Shown here: positions 55,067-63,506 of the stretch, piece by piece
How the letters are laid out: each line of letters starts with the position of its first letter
Position numbering within the stretch: the stretch's first letter is position 1
Assembly: GCA_965242905.1 (NCBI GenBank)
Contig: CBDETM010000002.1
Span: forward strand, 3,658,001 to 3,722,000
From: Bin5 sp965242905
GTDB lineage: Bacteria > Chloroflexota > Anaerolineae > Caldilineales > Caldilineaceae
Direction: 5' to 3'
DNA length: 64,000 bases
Translations under genes and position numbers: made by a program
The notes under the pieces: model-generated
What the model was told of the DNA's origin: nothing
The model's input: the letters and a program-made list of their open reading frames with translations, nothing else
The model's database searches: none

Positions 55067-56145
55067 CCACACAGAACTCTGATGCCGCAGGCGCCGCGTC
55101 TGCTCAGGAAACGAGCCAGAACGATGTACTCCTGACTGTATCCAACCTGAAAATGCACTTCCCCATCACCCGCGGCATCATCCTGCAGCGGCAGGTGGGC
55201 AGCATCAAGGCCGTCGACGGCATCACCTTCGATCTGATGCGCGGCGAAACCCTCGGCCTCGTGGGAGAGTCCGGCTGCGGCAAATCCACCACCGGCCGCG
55301 CCATCCTCCAACTCTACGAACCCACCGATGGCGAGGTCGTCTTTGAAGGCCAGGATCTGACCAATATCAACAGCGGCGACCTGCGCCGCATGCGCCGCCG
55401 CATGCAGATGATCTTTCAGGATCCCTACGCCTCCCTCAATCCCCGCATGACAGTCGGCAGCATCGTCGGCGAACCGCTCGAAGTTCACAAGATCGGCGGC
55501 TCCCGCCGCGAACAGCAACAGCGCGTCCAGGAGCTTCTCGAAATCGTCGGCCTCAATCCCTACTTCATCAACCGCTACCCGCACGAGTTCTCAGGCGGCC
55601 AGCGCCAGCGCATCGGCGTAGCACGCGCCCTGGCGGTCAACCCCTCATTCATCGTCTGCGACGAGCCGATTTCAGCGCTCGACGTCTCGATTCAGGCGCA
55701 GGTGATCAACCTCCTCGAAGACCTGCAGAGCGAAATGGGCCTGACCTACCTCTTCATCGCCCACGATCTCTCCGTCGTGCGCCATATCTCCGACCGCATC
55801 GCCGTGATGTATCTGGGCAAAATCGTCGAGCTGGCCGACCGCGAAGTCCTGTACGAAAACCCGCTCCATCCCTATACCCAGGCCCTCCTTTCCGCCGTGC
55901 CGATTCCCGACCCGCAGGTCGAAAAGAAAAGGCAGCGCATCATTCTCGAAGGCGACGTTCCCAGCCCCGCCGAGCCGCCAACAGGTTGCAACTTCAACAC
56001 ACGCTGCCCACAGGTGATGGACATCTGTCACCAGTACGAACCATCTTTCACCGACGTGGGCGACGGTCACCGCGTGGCCTGCTTCCTCTACGACCAGGTC
56101 GAGGCCCTGGACGAACAAGGCCAGCCGGTCGCAGTAACCGCCTGA
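55063..56145 (+). CDS. Oligopeptide ABC transporter ATPase, OppF/DppF type
   Basis: 360 aa. Walker A GESGCGKS at 68-75, preceded by the family insert RGIILQRQVGSIKAVDGI; signature FSGGQRQRIGVARAL, Walker B IVCDEPISALDV, and HDLSVVRHISDRIAV. C-terminal cysteine motif CNFNTRCPQVMDIC. Translationally coupled to OppD. After its stop there are 179 bases without genes before the convergent amidase gene. Confidence 0.93.
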   Translation: MTTQNSDAAGAASAQETSQNDVLLTVSNLKMHFPITRGIILQRQVGSIKAVDGITFDLMRGETLGLVGESGCGKSTTGRAILQLYEPTDGEVVFEGQDLTNINSGDLRRMRRRMQMIFQDPYASLNPRMTVGSIVGEPLEVHKIGGSRREQQQRVQELLEIVGLNPYFINRYPHEFSGGQRQRIGVARALAVNPSFIVCDEPISALDVSIQAQVINLLEDLQSEMGLTYLFIAHDLSVVRHISDRIAVMYLGKIVELADREVLYENPLHPYTQALLSAVPIPDPQVEKKRQRIILEGDVPSPAEPPTGCNFNTRCPQVMDICHQYEPSFTDVGDGHRVACFLYDQVEALDEQGQPVAVTA

Positions 56146-56324
56146 CCGGTTTGAGCAGAGCGCAGCCAGGCTGCCTCCCTCCCATCCACATAGTCTGACC
56201 CGCCGCAGTACAATGTCCGTCGGGCGATTTCCTGTCGCCTGTTTCCGGCTGCCCGTAGACTGCTGCCCCGCTCTGTACTCTCCGAGGTCCGTTTGTCTCC
56301 TCCGACCTCGCCTGCCCTCTTGCT

Positions 56325-57050
56325 CTACTCCTCGGCCGCCCCGCTCCGTCCCTGCAAAAAACAGAAAATGCTTTCCCTGACCCCCGCAGCCGCCAACTCC
56401 GGCTCCTCTGTCAGCAGCCTACCGTCGCCGCCCAGAAATCCCAGCTCCAGGATCGCCGTCGGCGTCGTCGGCAGCACCTTGCGAAACGCATGGTAGTAGG
56501 TCATGTCGTGCGTGATCGAATGGAAGTGCAGTGGCAGGCCCGTTTCTGCCGCGTACTCACTATTGATGCAGTCGACCAGCCTTTTGTCAGTTGCCGGAAT
56601 CGCACTGTTCAACGGATAGGCTGCCTTGAAGCCGCTGGCAGCGATACAACTGTCCGCGTGCAGGCTCAGCAGAACATCGGCGTCCAGCCTGTCTAGCCGG
56701 GTATCATATTCCTCCAGCAACAGGACCACCAGACCCGCGCCCTCCAACTCCATCTGCACCAGTCCCGCAATATGCGCCACTACCTCGGCCTCCACCAATG
56801 TAGGCGTGTTGATGTCCCCGCAGATGGCGCCGGAATCGTATCCGGCGTGACCGCTGATCAGCGCGACCGTTTCCAGCTCTGGTGTTGGTGTGGTCAGAGT
56901 GCGCGTCGGTGTGATCAAAGTAAGCTGTTCAATCGGACTCGGCAGCAGGTAGTTCACGCCCGTCGCAGCCAGAAATACGATGCCCCCAAAGAGGATGACG
57001 CTGATAATGAGAAAAACACGCTGCAACCTGCGTATCAGAACAATTCGCAT
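56325..57050 (-). CDS. N-acetylmuramoyl-L-alanine amidase (Amidase_3-like), membrane-anchored
   Basis: About 241 aa. Residues 1-30 form a signal anchor (VFLIISVILFGGIVFLAATG). The catalytic part shows the zinc site of amidase 3: His in ISGHAGYDSGA, Glu in LVEAEVVAHI, His in LLSLHADSC and the catalytic Glu in AILELGFLGG. It cleaves the bond between muramic acid and the stem peptide outside the membrane. The start is uncertain: ATG at 57050 is used, but a TTG at 57080 right after GGAGG is possible. Divergent from the RodZ-like gene, which also relates to the cell envelope. Confidence 0.8.
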   Translation of the reverse strand: MRIVLIRRLQRVFLIISVILFGGIVFLAATGVNYLLPSPIEQLTLITPTRTLTTPTPELETVALISGHAGYDSGAICGDINTPTLVEAEVVAHIAGLVQMELEGAGLVVLLLEEYDTRLDRLDADVLLSLHADSCIAASGFKAAYPLNSAIPATDKRLVDCINSEYAAETGLPLHFHSITHDMTYYHAFRKVLPTTPTAILELGFLGGDGRLLTEEPELAAAGVRESIFCFLQGRSGAAEE

Positions 57051-57310
57051 TTTCGCATCAAAGGTTGACTCAATTGCCAACCTCCGTCTACTTCGGCTTA
57101 CAGGAAAAATGTCCAGGCCCTGAGGCTCGCCGAATCAATCCGCCCTTGGAACCCATTTCGCGCTGCTAAAATTGTACCCTCTGCATTTGGGTTGTCAATA
57201 CCTTGCCGCAACTGCCAGTGGTCAATGCACCAATTCAGGGCAATTTCGCTGTCAACTTCCCGCTTACTCTCTTCCATCACAGGAGGAGACCAAAAGCAAA
57301 ATGGTAGAAT

Positions 57311-57339
57311 TTGATAGAACAGAATCGCCTGTGTAAAAT
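57311..57339 (+). promoter_or_regulatory. Sigma-70-type promoter, leader of a few bases
   Basis: TTGATA at 57311-57316 and TAAAAT at 57334-57339 with a 17-base spacer. The start of transcription would fall about 5 bases before the ATG at 57351, and no ribosome-binding site exists, so the RodZ-like mRNA is probably leaderless or nearly so. Confidence 0.6.
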
Positions 57340-57350
57340 ACACTTTGACT

Positions 57351-58589
57351 ATGAGCGAAAACGCCTCCTTCTTTGACTCCCCAACCCAGCCTCCCGAAGG
57401 CGGAACCGGCGGCAATGTCTCCGGACTTCCGTCGTTGCAGTCTCTTGGCGCCATACTGCGAGATCGCCGCGAAAGCGCCGGCATCCCGCTTTCAGAAGTC
57501 GAACTCGCAACGCGAATCCGACAAAAGTACCTGGCCGCCATCGAGGCCGACGAGTGGCATCTCCTGCCCGGCGAGGTTGTCGGCCGCGGCTTCCTCCGAA
57601 ACTACGCCTACTATCTCAATCTCGACCCCAACCAGATGATCGACCGCCGGCGCGCCATGGCCGACAACAGCCTCTCCCGAACGCTGGCGAGTACCAGTAC
57701 CGGTGTCAGGCTGCCCCCAGTGCGCCCCGTGGACTACCGGCCCCAGGACGTCGACCTCGAACATACCGCCTTCTCTACCCGCCTTTCCGAGTCCTTCGAA
57801 TCCATCCGCGACTGGCTCGTGCCCGTAATGGCGGCTCTGCTCATCGTTCTGGTTGTACTTGTGATCGTCTGGAGCCTTCGAGCCATGGGAGGAGAGATCG
57901 GAAGTGCGCTGTCTACCTTACAGGACAGAGTCTCCTCGACGCTTGAAGGCAGCCGGGTTCAGCAAAACGGGACAGCCGGCGGCTCAGACGGCTCCGGCGG
58001 CACCGACGAATCTGCATCGGGCGCCGCCCCGGTCGCGACAGTTGTCATCCCTACTTCGACCGCCACGCCCACCTTGACACCGCCCGCCACCAACACGCCT
58101 CTGCCGCCGCCGACCCAGACCCTGGTACCCACCGCCGCACCCTCGGCTACACCCACGCCAACACCCTCGCCAACGCCCACCGAGGAGCCGGAAGAGGAGG
58201 TAGCTCCCCCTCCCCAGCAGGAACCGCCGCCGCCCGCCATCGTCCCGGTAACCTGCGCCGACAGCCGCTTGGCCATCACCTCACCCGGCATCAATCAGAC
58301 CGTCAGCGGCGTCGTGCCGATTACAGGCCGGGCTACGCATGAACGGTTCAACTTCTACAAGCTGGAGATTGCACCCGGCGCCAACGCCTCCCAGGGCTTC
58401 ACCTGGTTCGACGGCAGCGACAGATCTGGGGAGGGCGGCGCTAAAGGACCACCCGTCGAGAACGGGAACCTCGGAAACTTCAACAGCACCGGTGTCGCCA
58501 ACGGCGCCTACACCATCCGCCTCACAGTCGTCGATACAAGCAGCAACTACCCCACCCCCTGCCTGGTCACGATCAACGTCCAAAACTGA
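57351..58589 (+). CDS. RodZ-like helix-turn-helix membrane protein
   Basis: 412 aa. HTH at about residues 25-90 (GAILRDRRESAGIPLSEVEL and FLRNYAYYLNLDP), as in RodZ/YfgA. One membrane segment near 160-182 (MAALLIVLVVLVIVW). A Pro/Thr-rich external spacer (about 225-300) follows, then an Ig-like domain (CADSRLAITSPGINQTVSG ... YTIRLTVVDTSSN) in place of the usual DUF4115. RodZ couples MreB filaments to wall synthesis. The start is the ATG at 57351, supported by the promoter spacing; a TTG at 57345 is less likely. Confidence 0.8.
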   Translation: MSENASFFDSPTQPPEGGTGGNVSGLPSLQSLGAILRDRRESAGIPLSEVELATRIRQKYLAAIEADEWHLLPGEVVGRGFLRNYAYYLNLDPNQMIDRRRAMADNSLSRTLASTSTGVRLPPVRPVDYRPQDVDLEHTAFSTRLSESFESIRDWLVPVMAALLIVLVVLVIVWSLRAMGGEIGSALSTLQDRVSSTLEGSRVQQNGTAGGSDGSGGTDESASGAAPVATVVIPTSTATPTLTPPATNTPLPPPTQTLVPTAAPSATPTPTPSPTPTEEPEEEVAPPPQQEPPPPAIVPVTCADSRLAITSPGINQTVSGVVPITGRATHERFNFYKLEIAPGANASQGFTWFDGSDRSGEGGAKGPPVENGNLGNFNSTGVANGAYTIRLTVVDTSSNYPTPCLVTINVQN

Positions 58590-58597
58590 CCGGCCAC

Positions 58598-59767
58598 TCA
58601 ACCTCTGTTCCCGTCGCGGCCCGCTCCACCAACTGAATCCCGTCGCGCCGGCAGCAGTCGGATAAAAGTGACGTGCGGCGGCGCCCCGAATCGCACCGGA
58701 ACCCCCTCACCCAACCCGCGATGAACATAGACCTGCGTCTTCCCCCGCCGCGAGTAGCCCGACGCCTCCCCGCGCGACAACTGTTCAGTCTGTGTATAAG
58801 TGGGGCCAATCAACGGCAGCACGATCTGTCCGCCGTGCGTGTGGCCGGCCAGAATCAGGTCCGCGCGACCGGCTGCCGCAGCCTCGACGATGTCCGGATT
58901 GTGTGACAGCAGCACCGTGGGCGCGTCCCGGGGAACGCCCTCCAGACTTCCGTCCAGGTCCGGCTGGCCTTCCATCAAGTCCTCGATACCCACCAGGTAG
59001 ACGCCCGTCTCACCCAGCTGCACAGCCCGGTTGTCCAGGAACTGCATGCCCCGCTCCTCTAACGCACGGCGTAACCCCCCTATGTCATTCTCCCCGGCTG
59101 GCTCACCGTCAAATCGGTTCGAAAGCAGGTGCCGCCCAAAACGATACAGATCGCCAAGACCTTCACTACTGAACTTCACTTTCTCCGAAGAATTAAGGGC
59201 GCCATTGCAACCGCCGTTTTTCGCCTCCCGCGCCCGGAAAAGCCGCCATGAGTATTGCGGCGCACTTCTCATGTTGTAGAAGACATGGTCATGATTGCCC
59301 GTAACCGCATAAGCGCCCAGGCGGGGTTTGGGAATGCTGTCAATCAGCGCCAAAACATTGTCCAGTCCGCTGTCTCTATGCAGAAAGTCGCCCGTGTGAA
59401 TCAGCAGATCGATCTCCTCGCCCGCCGTCGCCCGCCGCACCTGCTCGATCTTCGCATGCTCACGGCGGTCTGCCCCTCGAAAATGCGTGTCCGAAAGGTG
59501 AAGGATGTTCAACCCCTCTGCCGGCACCCCCGCCTTGTCCCGCAGCAGCCGCACCGCCAGTCTCTCGGTTCGCACGTCAAACGGCTCATACAGAAATGCG
59601 TAGCCGCCAAGTGCCGCGCCTAGCCCGGCTACAGCCCCCAGCCCGGCCCACAGTACAGGTGCGCGCCCCCTTCCGCCTCCATCTCTCAGACCACCTTCGA
59701 CAAGCCCGGGACCCCCGCCTTTCAGGCCTCTTCCGTCTCCTCCGCTTCGCTCTGTACCTGCAATCAT
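58598..59767 (-). CDS. Metallophosphoesterase, YkuE/YaeI-like, membrane-anchored
   Basis: 389 aa. A Gly-rich basic N-terminus is followed by a signal-anchor (VLWAGLGAVAGLGAALGGYA). The calcineurin-type site is complete: DTHFRGADRR (LHLSDTH), HTGDFLHRDS, TGNHDHVFYN, and LLSHNPDIVE with AGHTHGGQIVLP. Such enzymes hydrolyse lipid-linked phosphoesters at the membrane. A GCAGGA sequence stands close to the ATG at 59767. The frame is open to 59803 without a better start. It converges on the RodZ-like gene with 8 bases between the two. Confidence 0.87.
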   Translation of the reverse strand: MIAGTERSGGDGRGLKGGGPGLVEGGLRDGGGRGRAPVLWAGLGAVAGLGAALGGYAFLYEPFDVRTERLAVRLLRDKAGVPAEGLNILHLSDTHFRGADRREHAKIEQVRRATAGEEIDLLIHTGDFLHRDSGLDNVLALIDSIPKPRLGAYAVTGNHDHVFYNMRSAPQYSWRLFRAREAKNGGCNGALNSSEKVKFSSEGLGDLYRFGRHLLSNRFDGEPAGENDIGGLRRALEERGMQFLDNRAVQLGETGVYLVGIEDLMEGQPDLDGSLEGVPRDAPTVLLSHNPDIVEAAAAGRADLILAGHTHGGQIVLPLIGPTYTQTEQLSRGEASGYSRRGKTQVYVHRGLGEGVPVRFGAPPHVTFIRLLPARRDSVGGAGRDGNRG

Positions 59768-59951
59768 TCCTGCCTCTGACCTCCTGGAGACCGCAACCGG
59801 CAACTACCTGTCCACACCCGGAACGAAAAACCAATCGTACCGGAGGAAGCGCCCTTTGGCAACCTTTCCGACCACTCCCAATTGGACTGTTGCACTGCCT
59901 GCCATCCAACCCATCCTGTCCAATTCCTGGCACCTAGTTTTTTTTCAAACC

Positions 59952-59981
59952 TTGCGGACCCGTCTTTCTATGTTGTATAAT
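59952..59981 (+). promoter_or_regulatory. Sigma-70-type promoter of the third sugar importer operon
   Basis: TTGCGG at 59952-59957 and a perfect TATAAT at 59976-59981, spacer 18. Start of transcription near 59988, leader about 70 bases to the ATG at 60059. Confidence 0.65.
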
Positions 59982-60058
59982 CCCGCCGCAACCCCAACCT
60001 GACACGCCAAACTCTCACCACAGTCGATTCAGAACAGCAGCTTTCAAGGAGATCATCT

Positions 60059-61462
60059 ATGAATCAGCAGCTTAGCAGACGACGTTTCTTGCACTTCTCC
60101 GGCGCTGCCCTCGGCACGGCAGCTCTGGCCGCCTGTCAACCTGCCGCGCCGGCCGCGACTGGCGAGATGAGTGAAGAACAACCGGCCGCCGAACGCGTCC
60201 AGATCGAGTTCCTCGGCATGCCCGGCAGCCCCGATCTCATTCCCGAGGAGCAGGAGCTCTTCCACGACGAAAACCCAAACATCGAGTGGGTTCTCGTCCA
60301 GCAGGCCCAGGGCACTTCCCGCCTCGAGCAGCTCATGGCCCTGGTCGTGGCCGGCACACCGCCCGACACCTCCCGCGTCGAGAGCGACGTCTACCGCACC
60401 TTCGCCCATCTGGGCCTTCTCCTTCCCATCACCTCCTACATCGAAGCCGATCCCGAATTCTCCGCCCCCGACTATTGGATCCAACCCCAGGAAGACGACC
60501 GCCAGGTCTACCAGGGTGAAAGCTACGGCATCGGCTCCTGCTGGGTCGCCCCCCACTTCTACTACAACGTCTCCCTCTTTGAGGAGCTCGGCGTAGAACC
60601 CCCCAGCAACGACCCCGAAGAGGCCTGGGGCTGGGACGACTTCCTCGCCATCGCCACCGAGCTGACCGTCGACGTCAACGGCAACCACCCCGGCGACACC
60701 GACTTCGACGCCAACAACATGGAACGCTGGGGCGTCAACTGGCCCACCTGGTGGATCCCACTCCACGCCGCCGTCCAGTCCAACGGCTCAGACTGGATCG
60801 ACGCCGAATCCGAAAAAATCGTCCTCGACAACCCCGAAGCAATGCAGGCCCTGCAGAATATCGCCGACCTCCGCCTCGCCCATGGCGTAATGCCCCGCAC
60901 CGAGGCCCTCGAAGCCCTTGGCATGGGCGGCACCCAGCTCCTCGAAACCAAAAAGGTCGCCCTTCAGGTCGACGGCTCCTGGGCCCTCTCCTGGAGTTGG
61001 GGGATCGAAGGCGGCATCGGCACCGCCGTCCTGCCCGCAATGCAGCGCCCCGGCACAGACATGCAGGCCCACCTCGTCACCGTCGTCCAGGACGCCGAAA
61101 ACCCGGACGAAGCCTGGGAGCTGATCCGCTTCCTCTCCTCACCTTGGTACCAGGAACGCTACTGCCGCTCCGGCCTCTGGCTCCCCAGCCAGAACGCCCT
61201 CATGACGCCAGAGTCGATCGCAGACTGGTGTGTGGCGCCCGAGCACCCGCCCGGCTACGAACTGATCGTCACCGAGTACGCGCCCAACTACGGCCATTAC
61301 CTCACCATGCCGGTCGGTTATGTTAAGGCCGCTGAGACCGCCATCAACCCGGTCTTCAGCCAGATCTTCAACGGCGAAGCACGCGCCGAGGACGTGCTGC
61401 CCGCAGCCGTTGCCGAAGCCAACCAGATCATGGAGACCGAACAGGCGCGCCCAACCTCCTAG
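60059..61462 (+). CDS. Extracellular sugar-binding lipoprotein of an ABC importer (Tat signal)
   Basis: 467 aa. Tat motif SRRRFLHFS (6-14) and lipobox ALAAC with Cys26, followed by a Glu/Ala/Pro tether. Family-1 features: QGTSRLEQLMALVVAGTPPD near residue 85, ETKKVALQVDGSWALSW, and the C-terminal VLPAAVAEANQIMETEQ. AAGGAGAT stands 6 bases before the ATG. A 166-base gap with a perfect 14-bp stem-loop separates it from the permease gene. Confidence 0.9.
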   Translation: MNQQLSRRRFLHFSGAALGTAALAACQPAAPAATGEMSEEQPAAERVQIEFLGMPGSPDLIPEEQELFHDENPNIEWVLVQQAQGTSRLEQLMALVVAGTPPDTSRVESDVYRTFAHLGLLLPITSYIEADPEFSAPDYWIQPQEDDRQVYQGESYGIGSCWVAPHFYYNVSLFEELGVEPPSNDPEEAWGWDDFLAIATELTVDVNGNHPGDTDFDANNMERWGVNWPTWWIPLHAAVQSNGSDWIDAESEKIVLDNPEAMQALQNIADLRLAHGVMPRTEALEALGMGGTQLLETKKVALQVDGSWALSWSWGIEGGIGTAVLPAMQRPGTDMQAHLVTVVQDAENPDEAWELIRFLSSPWYQERYCRSGLWLPSQNALMTPESIADWCVAPEHPPGYELIVTEYAPNYGHYLTMPVGYVKAAETAINPVFSQIFNGEARAEDVLPAAVAEANQIMETEQARPTS

Positions 61463-61563
61463 TCGGCGCTCTCCCTCGGCAGGATCAGAGGAAATGGGGC
61501 AGGACGGCGCAGGCGTCCTTCACGCCGCCCAGCCGCCTTCCCGACCCGTACCAAATGCAACAG

Positions 61564-61613
61564 AGCTGGCTACAGGCAGACCGCCATACCCCCAAGGGCG
61601 CCTGTAGCCAGCT
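61564..61613 (+). promoter_or_regulatory. Perfect 14-bp stem-loop between binding-protein and permease genes
   Basis: AGCTGGCTACAGGC at 61564-61577 is the exact reverse complement of GCCTGTAGCCAGCT at 61600-61613; the loop is 22 bases. It lies 16 bases before the permease ATG, so its right arm is next to the ribosome-binding site (GCGGAGAA at 61615). It may stabilise the upstream message and lower translation of the permease. Confidence 0.65.
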
Positions 61614-61628
61614 TCGCGGAGAACCGTC

Positions 61629-62552
61629 ATGGCAGTAGATGCGCACAGAACCAGATTGCCCTGGCCCCGGACCCGCCGTGCGCGGCGGGCACTCACAGGC
61701 TATTTCTTCATCTCCCCCTTCATCCTCGGCTTCTTCCTCTTCTTTGTCGGCCCCGCCCTCGTCGCCGCCTGGCTCACGATGTTCGACTGGAACATGATTC
61801 GCCCCCCCTTCTTCATCGGCCTCGGCAACTTCAAAAAGATGTTCGCCGACGACCTCTTCTACCAGTCCCTCAAAGTGACCGCCTACTTCTCCCTCGTCTC
61901 CGTACCCGTCGGTCTGGTTCTGAGCTTCTTCCTCGCCCTCCTCATGAACTTCAAGACCCGCAGCATCGCCGTCTTTCGCACTATCTACTACCTGCCCAGT
62001 ATCGTCCCAGCCGTCGCCAACGCCGTGCTCTGGAGCTTCGTTCTCAATACCGAATTCGGCCTCCTCAACGCCCTCCTGGACTCCATCGGCCTCCCCAAAA
62101 TCGCCTGGCTCCAGGAGCCCGAATGGGCCATGCCCGCCATCATCCTTATGAGCCTCTGGGCCCTCGGCGCCACCATGGTCATCTATCTCGCCGGCCTCCA
62201 GGGCATCCCCCAGTCCCTCTACGAAGCCGCCGAAATCGACGGCGCCGGCCGCTGGGCCAGCCTCATAAACGTGACCATCCCCCTCATGTCACCCGTCATC
62301 TTCTTCAACCTCATCATCGGCATCATCGGCTCATTCCAAATCTTCACCGCCGGCTTTCTCATCACCGGCGGCGGCCCCCAGCACGCCACCCTGTTCTACG
62401 TCCTCTATATCTATCGCAACGGCCTCCAGTATTTCGACATGGGCTACGCCTCCCTGCTGGCGTGGGTCCTCTTCTTCCTCATCTTTGCACTCACCCTGCT
62501 CGTCTTCAAATACGTTGGCCGCTATGTCTACTACGAAGATGTCGGCAGCTAA
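61629..62552 (+). CDS. Sugar ABC transporter permease, MalF/UgpA type
   Basis: 307 aa, six membrane segments starting with GYFFISPFILGFFLFFVGPA. EAA loop EAAEIDGAGRWASLINVTIP. CGGAGAA is about 7 bases before the ATG. It pairs with the permease at 62598; the operon lacks an ATPase gene. Confidence 0.92.
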   Translation: MAVDAHRTRLPWPRTRRARRALTGYFFISPFILGFFLFFVGPALVAAWLTMFDWNMIRPPFFIGLGNFKKMFADDLFYQSLKVTAYFSLVSVPVGLVLSFFLALLMNFKTRSIAVFRTIYYLPSIVPAVANAVLWSFVLNTEFGLLNALLDSIGLPKIAWLQEPEWAMPAIILMSLWALGATMVIYLAGLQGIPQSLYEAAEIDGAGRWASLINVTIPLMSPVIFFNLIIGIIGSFQIFTAGFLITGGGPQHATLFYVLYIYRNGLQYFDMGYASLLAWVLFFLIFALTLLVFKYVGRYVYYEDVGS

Positions 62553-62597
62553 CCACCTGCTTTCGCCGTCTGCCAGCACCAGCCGCGCAAACGGCCA

Positions 62598-63506
62598 ATG
62601 AAAATCGGCGCAACCAGCAACAGAACTCTGATGAGCGCATCAACACGTACCACCGCAACCCAGCTCCTGGACAACGAACGCTTCTGGCGCATCTTCGTCT
62701 GGACCGTCCTGCTCGCCGGCGCCGTTGTCATGTTCCTCCCCTTTCTCTGGCTGCTCTCCAGCTCCCTCAAAACCGAGCTCGCCATCTTTCGCTACCCACC
62801 TGAATGGATTCCGGATCCAATCAAATTCAGCAACTATGTCGACGCCTGGACAACCAGGCCTTTTGCGCTCTATGTCCGCAATACCATCGTTATCCTGCTG
62901 CTGAACGAGGTCGCGGTCCTTGTCTCCGCCTCCTTCTGCGCCTACGGTTTCGCTCGCATCGACTTCCCCGGCCGCAACGTCTGGTTCGCTATCCTGCTCG
63001 CCACCGTCATGCTGCCCGGCATCGTCACCATGATCCCCCAGTTCGTCATCTTCAGCCGCATCGGCTGGGTCAACACCATTCTCCCCCTCACCGTCCCCTT
63101 CTTCTTCGGCGGCGGCGCCTTCAACATCTTCCTCCTGCGTCAGTTCTTCCGCACCCTCCCCGCCGAGCTCGCCGACGCCGCCTACATCGACGGCGCCAGC
63201 GAAATCACCATCTACTGGCGCATCATGCTCCCCCTCGCCAAACCCGCCCTCGCCACCATCGCCATCTTCACATTCATCGGCACCTGGAACGACTTCATGG
63301 GCCCCCTCCTCTACCTCGCCAAGGACCCCAACAAATTCACCGTCGCCCTCGGCCTCGCCATGTTCCGCACCGCCTTCGCCGGCCGCACCCGCTGGGACCT
63401 CCTCATGGCCGCCTCCACCATGATGATCATTCCCGTCATCTTCGTCTTCTTCGTCGCCCAACGCTACTTCATCCAGGGCATCGCCATCAGCGGCCTCAAG
63501 GGCTAG
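62598..63506 (+). CDS. Sugar ABC transporter permease, MalG/UgpE type
   Basis: 302 aa, six membrane segments. EAA loop DAAYIDGASEITIYWRIMLP and the usual end AQRYFIQGIAISGLKG. The start is uncertain; ATG at 62598 or at 62631 are both possible, and neither has a strong ribosome-binding site. It ends the importer operon; 45 bases upstream of 62598 lies the stop of the first permease. Confidence 0.9.
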   Translation: MKIGATSNRTLMSASTRTTATQLLDNERFWRIFVWTVLLAGAVVMFLPFLWLLSSSLKTELAIFRYPPEWIPDPIKFSNYVDAWTTRPFALYVRNTIVILLLNEVAVLVSASFCAYGFARIDFPGRNVWFAILLATVMLPGIVTMIPQFVIFSRIGWVNTILPLTVPFFFGGGAFNIFLLRQFFRTLPAELADAAYIDGASEITIYWRIMLPLAKPALATIAIFTFIGTWNDFMGPLLYLAKDPNKFTVALGLAMFRTAFAGRTRWDLLMAASTMMIIPVIFVFFVAQRYFIQGIAISGLKG

